From Hyphomicrobium sp. (lineage in GTDB: Bacteria > Pseudomonadota > Alphaproteobacteria > Rhizobiales > Hyphomicrobiaceae): 64,000 nt of DNA. The stretch lies in the NCBI RefSeq assembly GCF_019744875.1, contig NZ_JAIETU010000002.1, positions 744,001 through 808,000 on the forward strand, given 5' to 3'. Made by a program: the position numbers and the translations under genes. Shown here piece after piece: positions 9,454 through 17,955 of this stretch. Within the stretch, counting starts at the first letter, position 1; every line of letters starts with the position of its first letter. The notes beneath the pieces are model-generated. The model saw nothing but the letters and a program-made list of their open reading frames with translations. It had not been told where the DNA came from and searched no databases.

Positions 9454-10146
9454 TTGAAAACCGAAAACACTTCATCGTCCCTCCCCTCTCGCCACGATCT
9501 CGCGAACGGTGCGCGGCCTGCCTCCACGGGCCGGTCGAGCGCGGGCCACGCGAGCGCGGTACGCAGCATCTGCGTCTACTGCGGCTCGGGCCCCGGGCGC
9601 TCGCCGGTCTATGCGGATGCGGCACGCGCTCTCGGCCGGTCTCTGGCAGAAAACGACATCGCGCTCGTGTACGGCGGCGGCGGTCTCGGGCTCATGGGCG
9701 AGGTCGCGCGTGCGACCCTCGAAGCCGGCGGCAAGGTCACCGGCATCATTCCGGACTTCCTGACGGTGCGCGAGCACATGCTCAAGGAGGTGACCGACCT
9801 CGTCGTCACAGCCGATATGCACGAGCGCAAAAAGCTCATGTTCGAGCGCTCCGATGCGTTCGTCGCGCTGCCCGGCGGCATCGGCACGCTGGAAGAGCTC
9901 GTCGAGCAGATGACCTGGGCGCAGCTCGGGCGGCACAACAAGCCGATCATCGTCGCGAACATTGATGGGTTCTGGACGCCGTTCCTGAGCCTGCTCACGC
10001 ACATGCAGAGCGAGGCGTTCATTCGCGCCGGGCTCGAAGTTCCGTTCAGCGTCGTGACCGACGCCGAGGACATCGTGCCGCGCGCACAGGCCATCGCGGC
10101 CCAGCGCAGCGGCGAGAAGGAACCAGCGGCGCTCATCAAGTTTTAG
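9454..10146 (+). CDS. LOG-family (TIGR00730) Rossmann-fold protein
   Basis: This belongs to the family once annotated as lysine decarboxylase and now known to include cytokinin riboside 5'-monophosphate phosphoribohydrolases (LOG), which release a base from a nucleotide monophosphate. Diagnostic motifs are SICVYCGSGPG, VYGGGGLGLMGEVARATLEA and PGGIGTLEELVEQMTWAQLG. The start is uncertain. The TTG at 9454 has AAGGA 7 nt upstream and gives 230 aa with a ~38-residue Ser/Arg-rich leader before the conserved core. An ATG at 9397 without a ribosome site would add 19 residues. The gene is monocistronic. Whether the substrate here is a cytokinin or another nucleotide is unknown. Confidence 0.88.
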   Translation: MKTENTSSSLPSRHDLANGARPASTGRSSAGHASAVRSICVYCGSGPGRSPVYADAARALGRSLAENDIALVYGGGGLGLMGEVARATLEAGGKVTGIIPDFLTVREHMLKEVTDLVVTADMHERKKLMFERSDAFVALPGGIGTLEELVEQMTWAQLGRHNKPIIVANIDGFWTPFLSLLTHMQSEAFIRAGLEVPFSVVTDAEDIVPRAQAIAAQRSGEKEPAALIKF

Positions 10147-10208
10147 ACACACGCCTGGGCTTAGACATCTGGTGGCTTTAGTCTCGGCCTGCATCCTGGA
10201 GGATCGTG

Positions 10209-10511
10209 ATGTCCAAACTCGCGCCGCTCGTGCTCATGCTCCTGGTTGGCCTGCCGGCCAGCTTCGCGGCGCCCGCGTTGGCGGATCCACGCGACTACTC
10301 GCGCGGCGATGACGATCGTTCCGGTGGGCGGGGCTATGACGAGCGCGGCTACGACGACCAGGACGACAACGACGACGGCCCCTCGGACCACTCCGGCCGC
10401 CACAGCGACAATGATGACGATGGCGACGATGACGACGGCGATTACGGCGCGTTCGGGCCGGGCGACGACGATGCCATGCCGGACGATTCATCCGACGGCA
10501 TGCGAACGTAA
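10209..10511 (+). CDS. Small secreted Asp-rich protein
   Basis: A 100-aa protein of no recognised family. The first ~25 residues form a signal peptide (MSKLAPLVLMLLVGLPASFA, cleavage near ALA-D). The remaining ~75 residues are low-complexity: about 28 are Asp, with Gly, Ser, Arg and Tyr, and there is no Cys. It should be strongly acidic and unstructured in the periplasm, and divalent-cation binding is conceivable, but no EF-hand or calsequestrin-type motif is visible. A near-perfect GGAGG lies 6 nt before the ATG at 10209, which argues for real translation. It is followed after 69 bp by another small secreted protein of opposite charge on the same strand. Confidence 0.7.
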   Translation: MSKLAPLVLMLLVGLPASFAAPALADPRDYSRGDDDRSGGRGYDERGYDDQDDNDDGPSDHSGRHSDNDDDGDDDDGDYGAFGPGDDDAMPDDSSDGMRT

Positions 10512-10580
10512 TGGGGGCGTCGCGCGTTAAGGGGTATCGTCGGATCTAACACTCCGAGGCCAAACTCTGAGGTCATACCC

Positions 10581-10856
10581 ATGCGGTACGCCACCAAGTT
10601 GGCCGCATCCGCGGCTGCTATAACGTTCGTAATCGTTGCGGCGGGTCCGTCGGCGTTTGCGGATCGCGAACAACGCGCGCGGGCTGAAAGCCATTCCAGC
10701 GAAGACGCTCGCTCCCGTGCCGAGCATCGTCGAGCTGACGCGCGCCGCGCCTATGCCGAGCGCCAGTGGCGTCGCGCCTACGAGCGCAAACGCGCGCGCC
10801 AGTATGCGTATCCTTGGGGGCCGTGGGGTCCCTTTGCAGGACCGCCGGGGCTCTAG
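10581..10856 (+). CDS. Small secreted Arg/Ala-rich protein
   Basis: A 91-aa protein, function unknown. A signal peptide (about residues 1-28, ending SAFA) precedes a basic helix-prone region (EDARSRAEHRRADARRAYAE) and a Pro/Trp/Gly-rich tail (YPWGPWGPFAGPPGL). GAGG lies 8 nt before the ATG at 10581. It directly follows the Asp-rich secreted protein and may share its transcript. The mature protein is strongly basic, the opposite of its neighbour. No Cys and no known domain. Confidence 0.65.
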   Translation: MRYATKLAASAAAITFVIVAAGPSAFADREQRARAESHSSEDARSRAEHRRADARRAYAERQWRRAYERKRARQYAYPWGPWGPFAGPPGL

Positions 10857-10962
10857 CCGCGCAAGTCCCCGCGCGGGAGGCGCTCCGCCATGGGAGGCGT
10901 CGCTCCCCATGGCCTGACAAAGTCTCGAAGATAAGTCGTGGTCTCGAAGGCCCGCCTTGAAA

Positions 10963-11532
10963 TCAGTCCTTCGCGCGCTCGACGTACGAGCCGTCGGCCG
11001 TCATGACGACGACGCGCGTTCCCGTACCGATGTGCGGGGGCACCATGACGCGCGCGCCATTGGCGAGCTTGGCGGGCTTGTAGGACGACGAAGCGGTCTG
11101 GCCCTTCACGACGGGATCGGCTTCGATGATTTCCAGAACCACGCGCGCCGGCAGCTCGATCGCGATCGGATTGCCGTCAAACAGCGAGATGCTGCAGGTC
11201 ATGCCTTCCTGAAGCCAGACAGACTGGTCGCCGAGCACGTCCTTGGAGACCAGGATCTGATCGAACGACTCGGGCTGCATGAAGTTGAAGCCCATGTCGT
11301 CTTCGTAGAGGTAGTTGTAGTCCTTCTCTTCAAGGTAGGCGCGCTCGACCTGATCGGTCGTGCGATAGCGCTCCGTGACCTTCACGCCGTCAGCGATGCG
11401 GCGCAGTTCCAGATGCGTGACGGGCGTGCCCTTGCCGGGGTGGATGTTCTCGGCGGTGATGACGACGGCAAGCTTGCCGTCGAGGTCGAGAACGTTGCCC
11501 TTGCGGATCGAGCTGGCGATTACTTTGACCAC
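10963..11532 (-). CDS. efp: Translation elongation factor P
   Basis: EF-P binds stalled ribosomes and promotes peptide bond formation at polyproline stretches. The protein is 189 aa, the standard size, with the three beta-barrel domains of the family (for example the C-terminal [19 protein letters not shown]). I chose the GTG at 11530-11532, which has GGAGAAG upstream. With this start the loop [17 protein letters not shown] puts Lys at position 34, the lysine that EpmA/EpmB beta-lysylate in E. coli. An earlier start 60 nt upstream would displace it. The modification enzymes epmA and epmB lie about 1.2 and 2.8 kb away on the opposite strand, so lysylation of this EF-P is a strong inference. 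Confidence 0.95.
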   Translation of the reverse strand: MVKVIASSIRKGNVLDLDGKLAVVITAENIHPGKGTPVTHLELRRIADGVKVTERYRTTDQVERAYLEEKDYNYLYEDDMGFNFMQPESFDQILVSKDVLGDQSVWLQEGMTCSISLFDGNPIAIELPARVVLEIIEADPVVKGQTASSSYKPAKLANGARVMVPPHIGTGTRVVVMTADGSYVERAKD

Positions 11533-11705
11533 GGGTCTTCTCCATGAGTTCTGGCCGCGCCCGACGGCCTCCGTTAGGCCACTTCGCCACAAAACGTCCG
11601 TGCAGGCAGGAAATATGGGGGTCTCTTACTCTGGATCGGGTGCGAGGCCAAGGGCCCCCGGGCCATTCTCCTGCCCAGAGCGTCCCAGTGCGCGTCCAGA
11701 TGCGG

Positions 11706-12467
11706 CTAGGCGGCCAAGCGCCCGGTCAGGCTCTGCCAGAGGCTCCGGGCGCCGTATCCAACCAACACGCCCGTCGTCAGAACGGCCAGCGTGATGCCAA
11801 CCTGCCGCACCAGTCCGAACTCGGCATAGTCGGCGCGGATGGCCGCGGTTGCGGGCGTCGTATGGGACAGCATGATCAAGAAATCGAGGGAAAAGAGGCC
11901 GGCGGTCGCAACCATGAAGATCAGCAGCGCAGCCCACAGGCGGGATCTCACGAGGCCGCGCCAGAGCCAGCCTGCGGCGGCCGCGACCATCATCATGACC
12001 GGCGCGATCAGAATGTTCATGAACGCGTCCAAGCCCTCGGCCAGACAGGTGGCCAACTCCGCGCTGGCCGCCTGATAGCCCATCTCGTTGCAGGTGACAC
12101 CCATCGCGAGACCCAAGAGCCACCCGATCAACTCGGCCAGCACGAAGATCACGAGCGCACTCGCAAAGGCGATGCGCAAGACGTTGGCAGGCTCCGGCGG
12201 CGCCAGGCCTTGCGGGGCTGCGGGAGCGGCCGCGAGGCGCGCGGCGCGCTTTGCGAAGTACCGCCGCGACAGGTCGAACAGCGGCACCGTCAGCATGTAA
12301 ATGACGTTCTTGAGCGCATCGAGCGCGCCGCCCAGACCGCCCGACTGAGGCAGGTTGCCGATCGCGATGCCCGCCAGGATCGCGAAAGCCAGCGTGACCG
12401 CGGCGGCCGCGACTGTCGGGGTGTCGAGCGCGGGCAACCCCTGCTCCCTGGCCGTGGTCGTGCTCAT
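11706..12467 (-). CDS. Hypothetical integral membrane protein
   Basis: Function unknown. The protein is 253 aa with about six hydrophobic segments: AAAAVTLAFAILAGIAIG; LRIAFASALVIFVLAELIGW; AFMNILIAPVMMMVAAAAG; AALLIFMVATAGLFSLDFLI; VGITLAVLTTGVLVGYG. A soluble, Arg/Pro-rich loop sits near residues 65-95. Two Cys (GVTCNEMG, LATCLAEG) flank an amphipathic segment between predicted helices and could form a periplasmic disulfide. The ATG at 12465-12467 follows AAGGGCAGC. It lies between efp (same strand, 173 bp downstream) and the divergent epmA. The context suggests nothing specific. Confidence 0.7.
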   Translation of the reverse strand: MSTTTAREQGLPALDTPTVAAAAVTLAFAILAGIAIGNLPQSGGLGGALDALKNVIYMLTVPLFDLSRRYFAKRAARLAAAPAAPQGLAPPEPANVLRIAFASALVIFVLAELIGWLLGLAMGVTCNEMGYQAASAELATCLAEGLDAFMNILIAPVMMMVAAAAGWLWRGLVRSRLWAALLIFMVATAGLFSLDFLIMLSHTTPATAAIRADYAEFGLVRQVGITLAVLTTGVLVGYGARSLWQSLTGRLAA

Positions 12468-12677
12468 GCTGCCCTTGCCCCCGCACCTGATGCGTCGTCA
12501 GACGTTACGCTTGCCGTCGGGGGCGTCGCAAGATGCCGCGACGCGCTGGCCACAGGACATGAGAATTCGTGTTGAGGCGGTTGTGGCGCGCTCAGTAGAG
12601 TGCGCGCGAGCTAAGGCCCGTGGACATCGTGCCGGCGGCGGACGTGCACGGACTGCGAACGCGAAGGATCGGACACC

Positions 12678-13739
12678 ATGACGGCCACATCCTCCCCCTG
12701 GTGGGATGCCGAGCGGCACCGCGACCGCCGCCCGATGCTGGTGCTGCGCAACCGGATCAAGGCCGCGCTTCGAGGCTGGTTCGCGGAGCAGGGCTTCGAA
12801 GAAGTCGATCCGGGCGCGCTGCAGGTTTCTCCCGGCAACGAGACGCATCTGCATGCCTTTGCGACCGAGCGGATCGGCACTGCGCTCGACCGGCATCCGC
12901 TCTATCTGCATACGTCGCCCGAGTTCGCGATGAAGAAGCTGCTGGCGGCCGGCGAGCAGAAGATCTTCGCGTTCGCGCCGGTCTATCGCAATCGGGAGCA
13001 GGGCGCGCTGCACGCCTCCGAGTTCACGATGCTCGAATGGTATCGCGCGGGCGCGCCCTACACGGCGTTGTGGGACGATTGCGCGGCGATGCTTTCCATC
13101 GCGGCCGACACGGCGGGGCGGACGCACTGGTCATTGCGTGGGCGCGAGGCGGACATTCCTGGCGCTGACAGCGGCGCGCTGGAAAGGATTTCGCTCGACG
13201 AGGCGTTCCGCTGCTACGCGGGCTTTCCGCTGCTCGATACGGTGGAGGCCCCGGATGGATACGCCCGGCTGGCCCAGCGCGCGCAATCGGCCGGCATCCG
13301 CATCGCAGCCGACGACACCTGGTCGGACATCTTCTCGCGCGTGCTGGTCGAGCGGATCGAACCGCATCTCGGCTCGCCGCGCCCGACGCTGCTCTACGAG
13401 TACCCGGCGCCGGAGGCGGCACTGGCGCGGCCGGTGCCCAAGCGGCCAGAGGTTGCAGAGCGGTTCGAACTCTATGTCGCCGGCGTCGAGGTCGCCAACG
13501 GCTTCGGCGAGCTGGGAGACGCCACGGAGCAGCGCCGGCGCCTTGCCCACGAGATGGACGAAAAGTCCCGCATCTACGGCGAACGCTATCCGCTGGACGA
13601 GGATTTCCTGGCGGCGCTGCCGCACATGCCGCCGGCTTCCGGTTGCGCCCTGGGGTTCGAGCGGCTCGTCATGCTGGCGGCAGGCGCGACGTCGATCGAT
13701 CAGGTGATCTGGACTCCGCTGGCCGGAGAGAGCAAGTAG
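12678..13739 (+). CDS. epmA: EF-P--(R)-beta-lysine ligase EpmA
   Basis: EpmA (PoxA/GenX/YjeA) is a lysyl-tRNA-synthetase paralogue lacking the tRNA-anticodon domain; it activates (R)-beta-lysine and attaches it to Lys34 of EF-P. The protein is 353 aa, slightly longer than E. coli EpmA (~325). Class II synthetase motif 2 is VYRNREQGALHASEFTMLEW, and motif 3 is GCALGFERLVMLAAGA. The start region (WWDAERHRDRRPMLVLRNRI) leads directly into the catalytic core with no OB-fold domain, which separates it from LysS. The ATG at 12678 has AAGGAT upstream. It is divergent from the membrane protein gene and 79 bp upstream of the GFA/epmB pair on the same strand. The presence of efp nearby supports the assignment. 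Confidence 0.93.
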   Translation: MTATSSPWWDAERHRDRRPMLVLRNRIKAALRGWFAEQGFEEVDPGALQVSPGNETHLHAFATERIGTALDRHPLYLHTSPEFAMKKLLAAGEQKIFAFAPVYRNREQGALHASEFTMLEWYRAGAPYTALWDDCAAMLSIAADTAGRTHWSLRGREADIPGADSGALERISLDEAFRCYAGFPLLDTVEAPDGYARLAQRAQSAGIRIAADDTWSDIFSRVLVERIEPHLGSPRPTLLYEYPAPEAALARPVPKRPEVAERFELYVAGVEVANGFGELGDATEQRRRLAHEMDEKSRIYGERYPLDEDFLAALPHMPPASGCALGFERLVMLAAGATSIDQVIWTPLAGESK

Positions 13740-13818
13740 TCGCCTGATGCAAGATGCTTCCGGATGCGGCGACGCATCTGGATCGCGGTCTTCGAACTCG
13801 AAAATGTGGACTTGAGCG

Positions 13819-14331
13819 ATGAGTGAGACACAGTCTGGCGGGAGCCACGCTCATGCTGGCAGCAGTCACGCTCATACCGGCGGTTGCCAGTGCGGCGCGG
13901 TGCGCTTTCGCGTCGAGGGTCCGCTCGGCGACGCCTCCGTGTGCCACTGCCGGATGTGCCAGAAAGCGTTCGGCGGTTTCTATGCGCCGCTCGTGACGGT
14001 GCCCATGTCCGCGCTCACCTGGACGCGTGGCGAGCCGAAGCGCTTTCAGTCTTCGAACGCGGGGCGGCGCGGATTCTGCGCCGATTGCGGCACACCGCTG
14101 ACCTATGAAGCGCCCGACGGCATCGCTATCGCCATCGGCGCGTTCGACGATCCGAAGGAGATCGCGCCTCAGATACAATGGGGCATCGAATCCAAACTCC
14201 CGTTCGTGGACAGCATTCCAGCCCTGCCGCAGAAGCCGACGCAGGCGGATTCCGGAGCCGCGTCGTTCCTCGCCGTCCTCGAGTCCTTCCAGCATCCCGA
14301 CCACGACACCGAGCAGTGGCCGCCCGCATGA
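13819..14331 (+). CDS. GFA-family zinc protein
   Basis: This is a member of the GFA/Mss4-like fold family, whose founding member is the glutathione-dependent formaldehyde-activating enzyme Gfa; most homologues have no proven reaction. The protein is 170 aa. Zinc-type cysteines are in place: C23-x-C25 (GGCQCGAVRF), C42-x-C44-x2-C47 (CHCRMCQKAFGG) and C87-x2-C90 (FCADCGTPL). The N-terminal ~20 residues are unusual, with repeated Ser/His/Ala units (GGSHAHAGSSHAHTGG) that could bind metal. Its stop codon overlaps the epmB start (ATGA), so the two are probably translationally coupled. A role in EF-P modification is not known for this family. Confidence 0.85.
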   Translation: MSETQSGGSHAHAGSSHAHTGGCQCGAVRFRVEGPLGDASVCHCRMCQKAFGGFYAPLVTVPMSALTWTRGEPKRFQSSNAGRRGFCADCGTPLTYEAPDGIAIAIGAFDDPKEIAPQIQWGIESKLPFVDSIPALPQKPTQADSGAASFLAVLESFQHPDHDTEQWPPA

Positions 14332-15380
14332 CGCATTTGCGCAAATCGCTGACCTCCGCCTCAGACCTCGCGGACGCGGGCCTGCTGCCGGCCGGCGCGG
14401 AAGGCGATGTCCGCCAGGTCGGCGCGCGCTATGCGATCGCGATCACGCCGGCCATGGCGGAACTGATCGACACGAAAGACGCCACCGACCCAATCGCGCG
14501 GCAATTCGTGCCGGACGTTCGCGAGCTCGAAACCCGCGCGGAAGAGCGCGCCGATCCGATCGGGGACTTCGCGCACAGCCCCGTCACCGGCATCGTGCAC
14601 CGCAATCCTGATCGCGTGCTGCTCAAGATCGTCGGCGTCTGCCCGGTCTACTGCCGCTTCTGCTTCCGCCGCGAAATGGTCGGGCCTGCCGCCGAAGCCA
14701 ATCTGACGACGGAGGAGCTGGCGGCGGCGCTCGACTACATTCATGCGCACCCCGAAATCTGGGAGGTGATCCTCACCGGCGGCGATCCGTTCGTGATGTC
14801 GCCGCGCCGGGTTCAAGCGGTGACGCAAGCGCTCGGCGCGATCCCCCACGTCAAGATCATCCGGTGGCATACGCGCGTGCCGGTGGTTGCGCCGGAGCGC
14901 GTGACGGCCGAATTTGTGGAAGCGCTCGCGACCTCCGCCGCGACCGTCTACGTGGCACTCCATGCGAACCACCCGCGCGAGCTGACGGGTGCGGCCCGCA
15001 AGGCCATCGCGCGTCTGGTGGACGCGGGGGTTCCGGTCGTGAGCCAGAGCGTGCTGTTGCGGGGCGTGAACGACGACGTGGATACGCTCGAAGCGCTGAT
15101 GCGCGCTTTCGTGGAGGCACGCGTGAAGCCCTACTACCTCCACCATGGCGACCTCGCACCTGGCACCGCGCATTTCCGCACGACGCTCGCCGAAGGCCAG
15201 GCGCTGATGGCCGCGCTGCGCCAGCGCCTGTCGGGACTGGGTATGCCGACCTATGTGCTGGATATCCCGGGCGGCCACGGCAAGGTGCCGGTGGGACCGG
15301 CCTACATCGACGCCGAGGGCACGACAGCCTTCGATCCGGCCGGCGCGCCGCATCGCGTCGACGGGGCGTGCGCGCCGTAA
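14328..15380 (+). CDS. epmB: EF-P lysine 2,3-aminomutase EpmB (KamA/YjeK family)
   Basis: This is a radical SAM, PLP-dependent enzyme that converts L-lysine to (R)-beta-lysine, the substrate of EpmA. It is 350 aa, close to E. coli EpmB (~342). The [4Fe-4S]/SAM motif is C105-x3-C109-x2-C112 in VCPVYCRFCFRR. Other family segments are ILTGGDPFVMSPRR, RWHTRVPVVAPERVT, HANHPRELT, QSVLLRGVNDD and YYLHHGDLAPGTAHF. The short C-terminus resembles EpmB rather than the larger clostridial KamA. The ATG at 14328 overlaps the upstream GFA gene by 4 nt. Clustering with efp and epmA makes EF-P modification the likely role. Confidence 0.93.
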   Translation: MTHLRKSLTSASDLADAGLLPAGAEGDVRQVGARYAIAITPAMAELIDTKDATDPIARQFVPDVRELETRAEERADPIGDFAHSPVTGIVHRNPDRVLLKIVGVCPVYCRFCFRREMVGPAAEANLTTEELAAALDYIHAHPEIWEVILTGGDPFVMSPRRVQAVTQALGAIPHVKIIRWHTRVPVVAPERVTAEFVEALATSAATVYVALHANHPRELTGAARKAIARLVDAGVPVVSQSVLLRGVNDDVDTLEALMRAFVEARVKPYYLHHGDLAPGTAHFRTTLAEGQALMAALRQRLSGLGMPTYVLDIPGGHGKVPVGPAYIDAEGTTAFDPAGAPHRVDGACAP

Positions 15381-15550
15381 CGCCTTATCGCATCGTCGAC
15401 GGCGCAGGCGTGCCGAAGCGCATGGACCCGCTGTTTCCCTGGCTTCTCGTCCGGTTGTGACGTCCTCCGTGCACGGCCGGCGCCATTCCCATGGTTGATG
15501 ATCCCCCGATCCGGTGTCAGAGTGTCGCACCGAAAGCAAAGAGCCCCGGC

Positions 15551-15594
15551 GCCGTCCGTCACGGACGGCGAAAAAGCGGGCCGTGCATATGCAC
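15551..15594 (+). promoter_or_regulatory. Hairpin and 12-bp palindrome before the molybdopterin enzyme
   Basis: Within the 235-bp gap upstream of the molybdoenzyme gene: an 8-bp hairpin GCCGTCCG-TCA-CGGACGGC (15551-15569) and, 21 nt before the start codon, the perfect palindrome GTGCATATGCAC (15583-15594). The palindrome is a candidate operator or part of the 5' UTR. I cannot match it to a known regulator. Confidence 0.3.
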
Positions 15595-15615
15595 ACAATG
15601 CGGCGGAGGAAACGC

Positions 15616-17766
15616 ATGAACGAACAATTGAAATCCGAAATCTTTCACGGCGCCTGTCCCCACGACTGTCCGGACACCTGCGCGATGGACTACCATGTGC
15701 GCGACGGCAAGCTGGTGGACGTGCGCGGCAAGAAGGACCATCCGTTCACGCGCGGCGGCCTCTGCGTAAAGCTCAAGGATTTCCACGACCATCACGCCAA
15801 TCCCGACCGGCTGATGTATCCGCTGCGCCGCGTCGGCGCGAAGGGCTCGGGCCCCAAGGGCGGCAACACCTTCGAGCGCATCACCTGGGACGAGGCGATT
15901 CGCACCATCGGCGACAAGTGGCGCGCAATCATCGCCGAGCACGGTTCGCAGGCGATCATGCCGTACAGCTATCTCGGCAACATGGGCCTCGTGCAGGGCA
16001 TCAACTCCGGCGACCCCTTCTTCAATCGTCTCGGCACCACGGTGAACGAGAAGACGTTCTGCACGTCGGGCTCATCCACGGCGTGGCTGATGACGCACGG
16101 GCCGACCGGCGGCGTTGATCCGGAAAGCTTCGTGCATTCGAAGTACATCGTGATCTGGGCTTGCAACACGATCTCGACCAACCTGCATCACTGGCCGTTC
16201 GTGCTCGAGGCGCAGAAGCGCGGCGCGAAGATCGTCGTGGTCGATTCCTACCGGTCGCGCACGGCCAAGGGCGGCGACTGGCACATCTGCCCGCGGCCCG
16301 GAACGGACGGCGCGCTCGCGCTCGGCATCATCAATTCGATGATCGAACAGGGCGTGGTCGACCAGGATTACGTCGACAACTACGTGAAGGGCTTCCCGGA
16401 GCTCAAGGCGCGCGCGGCCGACTTCACGCCCGAGTACGTGGAGAAGGTCACGGGCGTCAAAGCTTCCGACGTGCGGAAGTTCGCCTACGAGTTCGCGACT
16501 GCGCAGCCTTCCGCCATCCGCATCGGCGTCGCCATCGAGCGCTCGGCGGGCGGTGCGCAGGCGTCGCGCGCGATTTATGCCCTCCCCGCGCTTGCCGGCT
16601 CCTGGCGCCATGTGGGCGGCGGCATGCTGCAACTGCCGCTGTGGGACTTCCCGATCGACTGGGTGAAGGCGGCGCGTCCCGACTTCATCAAGCCCGGCAC
16701 GCGGGCCGTAAACAACCTGCGGCTCGGCGATGCGCTGCTCGGCAACCTCAACAGCGGCCCGCCGATCAAGAGCCTGTTCGTGTTCTGCACCAACCCCGTC
16801 AGCCAGACGCCGGAGACGAACAAGATCGTCGAGGGCCTGCAGCGGGAGGACCTGTTCACGGTCGTCGCGGAGCATTTCATCACCGACACCGCGAAGTATG
16901 CCGACATCATCCTTCCCGCCGCGATGGCCGGAGAGGCGGAGGACATGATGTGGTCGTGGGGTACTTTCTATTTCACGTATAACCAGAAGGCGGTCGAGCC
17001 TCCCGGCGAGTGCAAGCCGACGAGCGACTTGTGGCGTCTGCTGGCGGCCGAGATGGGCTTCGACGATCCCGTCTTCAAGATGACCGACAGCGAGCTCTGC
17101 GCCGAGTACATCAACTGGGCCGACCCGAAAATGTCCGGCATCGGCATGGATCACTTCAAGACGCACGGCTACTTCAAGATCGACGTCGGCTCGGCGGATA
17201 CGCGCACGCCGCACGCGGAAGGCAAGTTCCCGACGCCTTCGGGCAAAGTCGAGGTGCTGCTGCCGGACGACACCAAGAACTTCGTCGCCGGTCCGTTCCG
17301 CGCCATGTACGACGGCGATCAAGACGGCTCGCCGGTCGATCCGCTGCCCGGTTACGTCGCGCCGCGCGAGACCGCGGAGGCGGCGCCCGATCTCGCCAAG
17401 AAGTATCCGCTCAACATCATCTCGCCCAAGAGCCACGGCTTCCTGAACTCGTGCTACGCCAACGAGCCGCACAAGATCCGCGGCCAGGGCGAGCAGTTCG
17501 TGATGATCTCGCCGCATGACGCGGACGCGCGCAACATTCGCGAAGGCGATCCCGTGCGCGTCTCGAACGACCGCGGCAACTTCGAGGGCGTGGCGCGGGT
17601 GACGGACGACGTCAATCCCGGCATCGTGGTGGCGACGCTCGGATACTGGCGCTCGCTCAACCGTTCGGACGGATCGGTCAACTCGATCTCGTCGGACGCG
17701 TGGTCGGGTCTCGGGCGTGCGCCGACCTATTTCGACAATCTGGTCGAGGTCACGCGCGTCAATTAG
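15616..17766 (+). CDS. Molybdopterin-dependent oxidoreductase (DMSO-reductase superfamily), substrate unknown
   Basis: A 716-aa cytoplasmic enzyme; no Tat or Sec signal is visible. The N-terminal [4Fe-4S] domain has Cys14, Cys18, Cys22 and Cys50 (ACPHDCPDTCAMDY, then RGGLCVKLKDF), spacing C-x3-C-x3-C-x27-C. The Mo-bisMGD-binding body follows (WDEAIRTIGDKWR; VVVDSYRSRTAKGGDWHI; RIGVAIERSAGGAQASRA; FVFCTNPVSQTPETNKIVEG; ILPAAMAGEAEDMM), then the C-terminal beta-barrel MopB domain (YPLNIISPKSHGFLNSC; VRVSNDRGNFEGVARV). The ATG at 15616 has GGAGG 7-8 nt upstream. No small Fe-S, cytochrome or chaperone subunit gene adjoins it, so the electron partner is unknown. It resembles formate-dehydrogenase/BisC-like sequences, but the reaction cannot be read from sequence. 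Confidence 0.9.
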   Translation: MNEQLKSEIFHGACPHDCPDTCAMDYHVRDGKLVDVRGKKDHPFTRGGLCVKLKDFHDHHANPDRLMYPLRRVGAKGSGPKGGNTFERITWDEAIRTIGDKWRAIIAEHGSQAIMPYSYLGNMGLVQGINSGDPFFNRLGTTVNEKTFCTSGSSTAWLMTHGPTGGVDPESFVHSKYIVIWACNTISTNLHHWPFVLEAQKRGAKIVVVDSYRSRTAKGGDWHICPRPGTDGALALGIINSMIEQGVVDQDYVDNYVKGFPELKARAADFTPEYVEKVTGVKASDVRKFAYEFATAQPSAIRIGVAIERSAGGAQASRAIYALPALAGSWRHVGGGMLQLPLWDFPIDWVKAARPDFIKPGTRAVNNLRLGDALLGNLNSGPPIKSLFVFCTNPVSQTPETNKIVEGLQREDLFTVVAEHFITDTAKYADIILPAAMAGEAEDMMWSWGTFYFTYNQKAVEPPGECKPTSDLWRLLAAEMGFDDPVFKMTDSELCAEYINWADPKMSGIGMDHFKTHGYFKIDVGSADTRTPHAEGKFPTPSGKVEVLLPDDTKNFVAGPFRAMYDGDQDGSPVDPLPGYVAPRETAEAAPDLAKKYPLNIISPKSHGFLNSCYANEPHKIRGQGEQFVMISPHDADARNIREGDPVRVSNDRGNFEGVARVTDDVNPGIVVATLGYWRSLNRSDGSVNSISSDAWSGLGRAPTYFDNLVEVTRVN

Positions 17767-17785
17767 GGTTTCGCATCAAGCTCAT

Positions 17786-17813
17786 GCGGCCCGGCGGTCA
17801 TCCGCCGGGCCGC
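17786..17813 (+). terminator. Strong intrinsic-type terminator
   Basis: Perfect 12-bp stem (GCGGCCCGGCGG / CCGCCGGGCCGC) with a 4-nt loop, 20 bp after the molybdoenzyme stop codon, followed by TTCCGTTT. Confidence 0.75.
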
Positions 17814-17955
17814 TTCCGTTTCGCCCCGTGCCGCGTTCCTCCGATGCGTGACAATCCCGGCACACCGCCTGAACATTTGCGGCGCTCGATTGCGGGACGC
17901 CCGTTCGCAAGCCTAACATCCGGCCTCGTTTTGCGGGGGCAGTCGGGTGAGTGGG

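Noticed and set aside
11626-12486. 286-codon minus-strand frame overlapping the membrane protein at 11706-12467
   Set aside because: Arg/Gly/His-rich composition; the other frame gives well-formed hydrophobic helices and a ribosome site.
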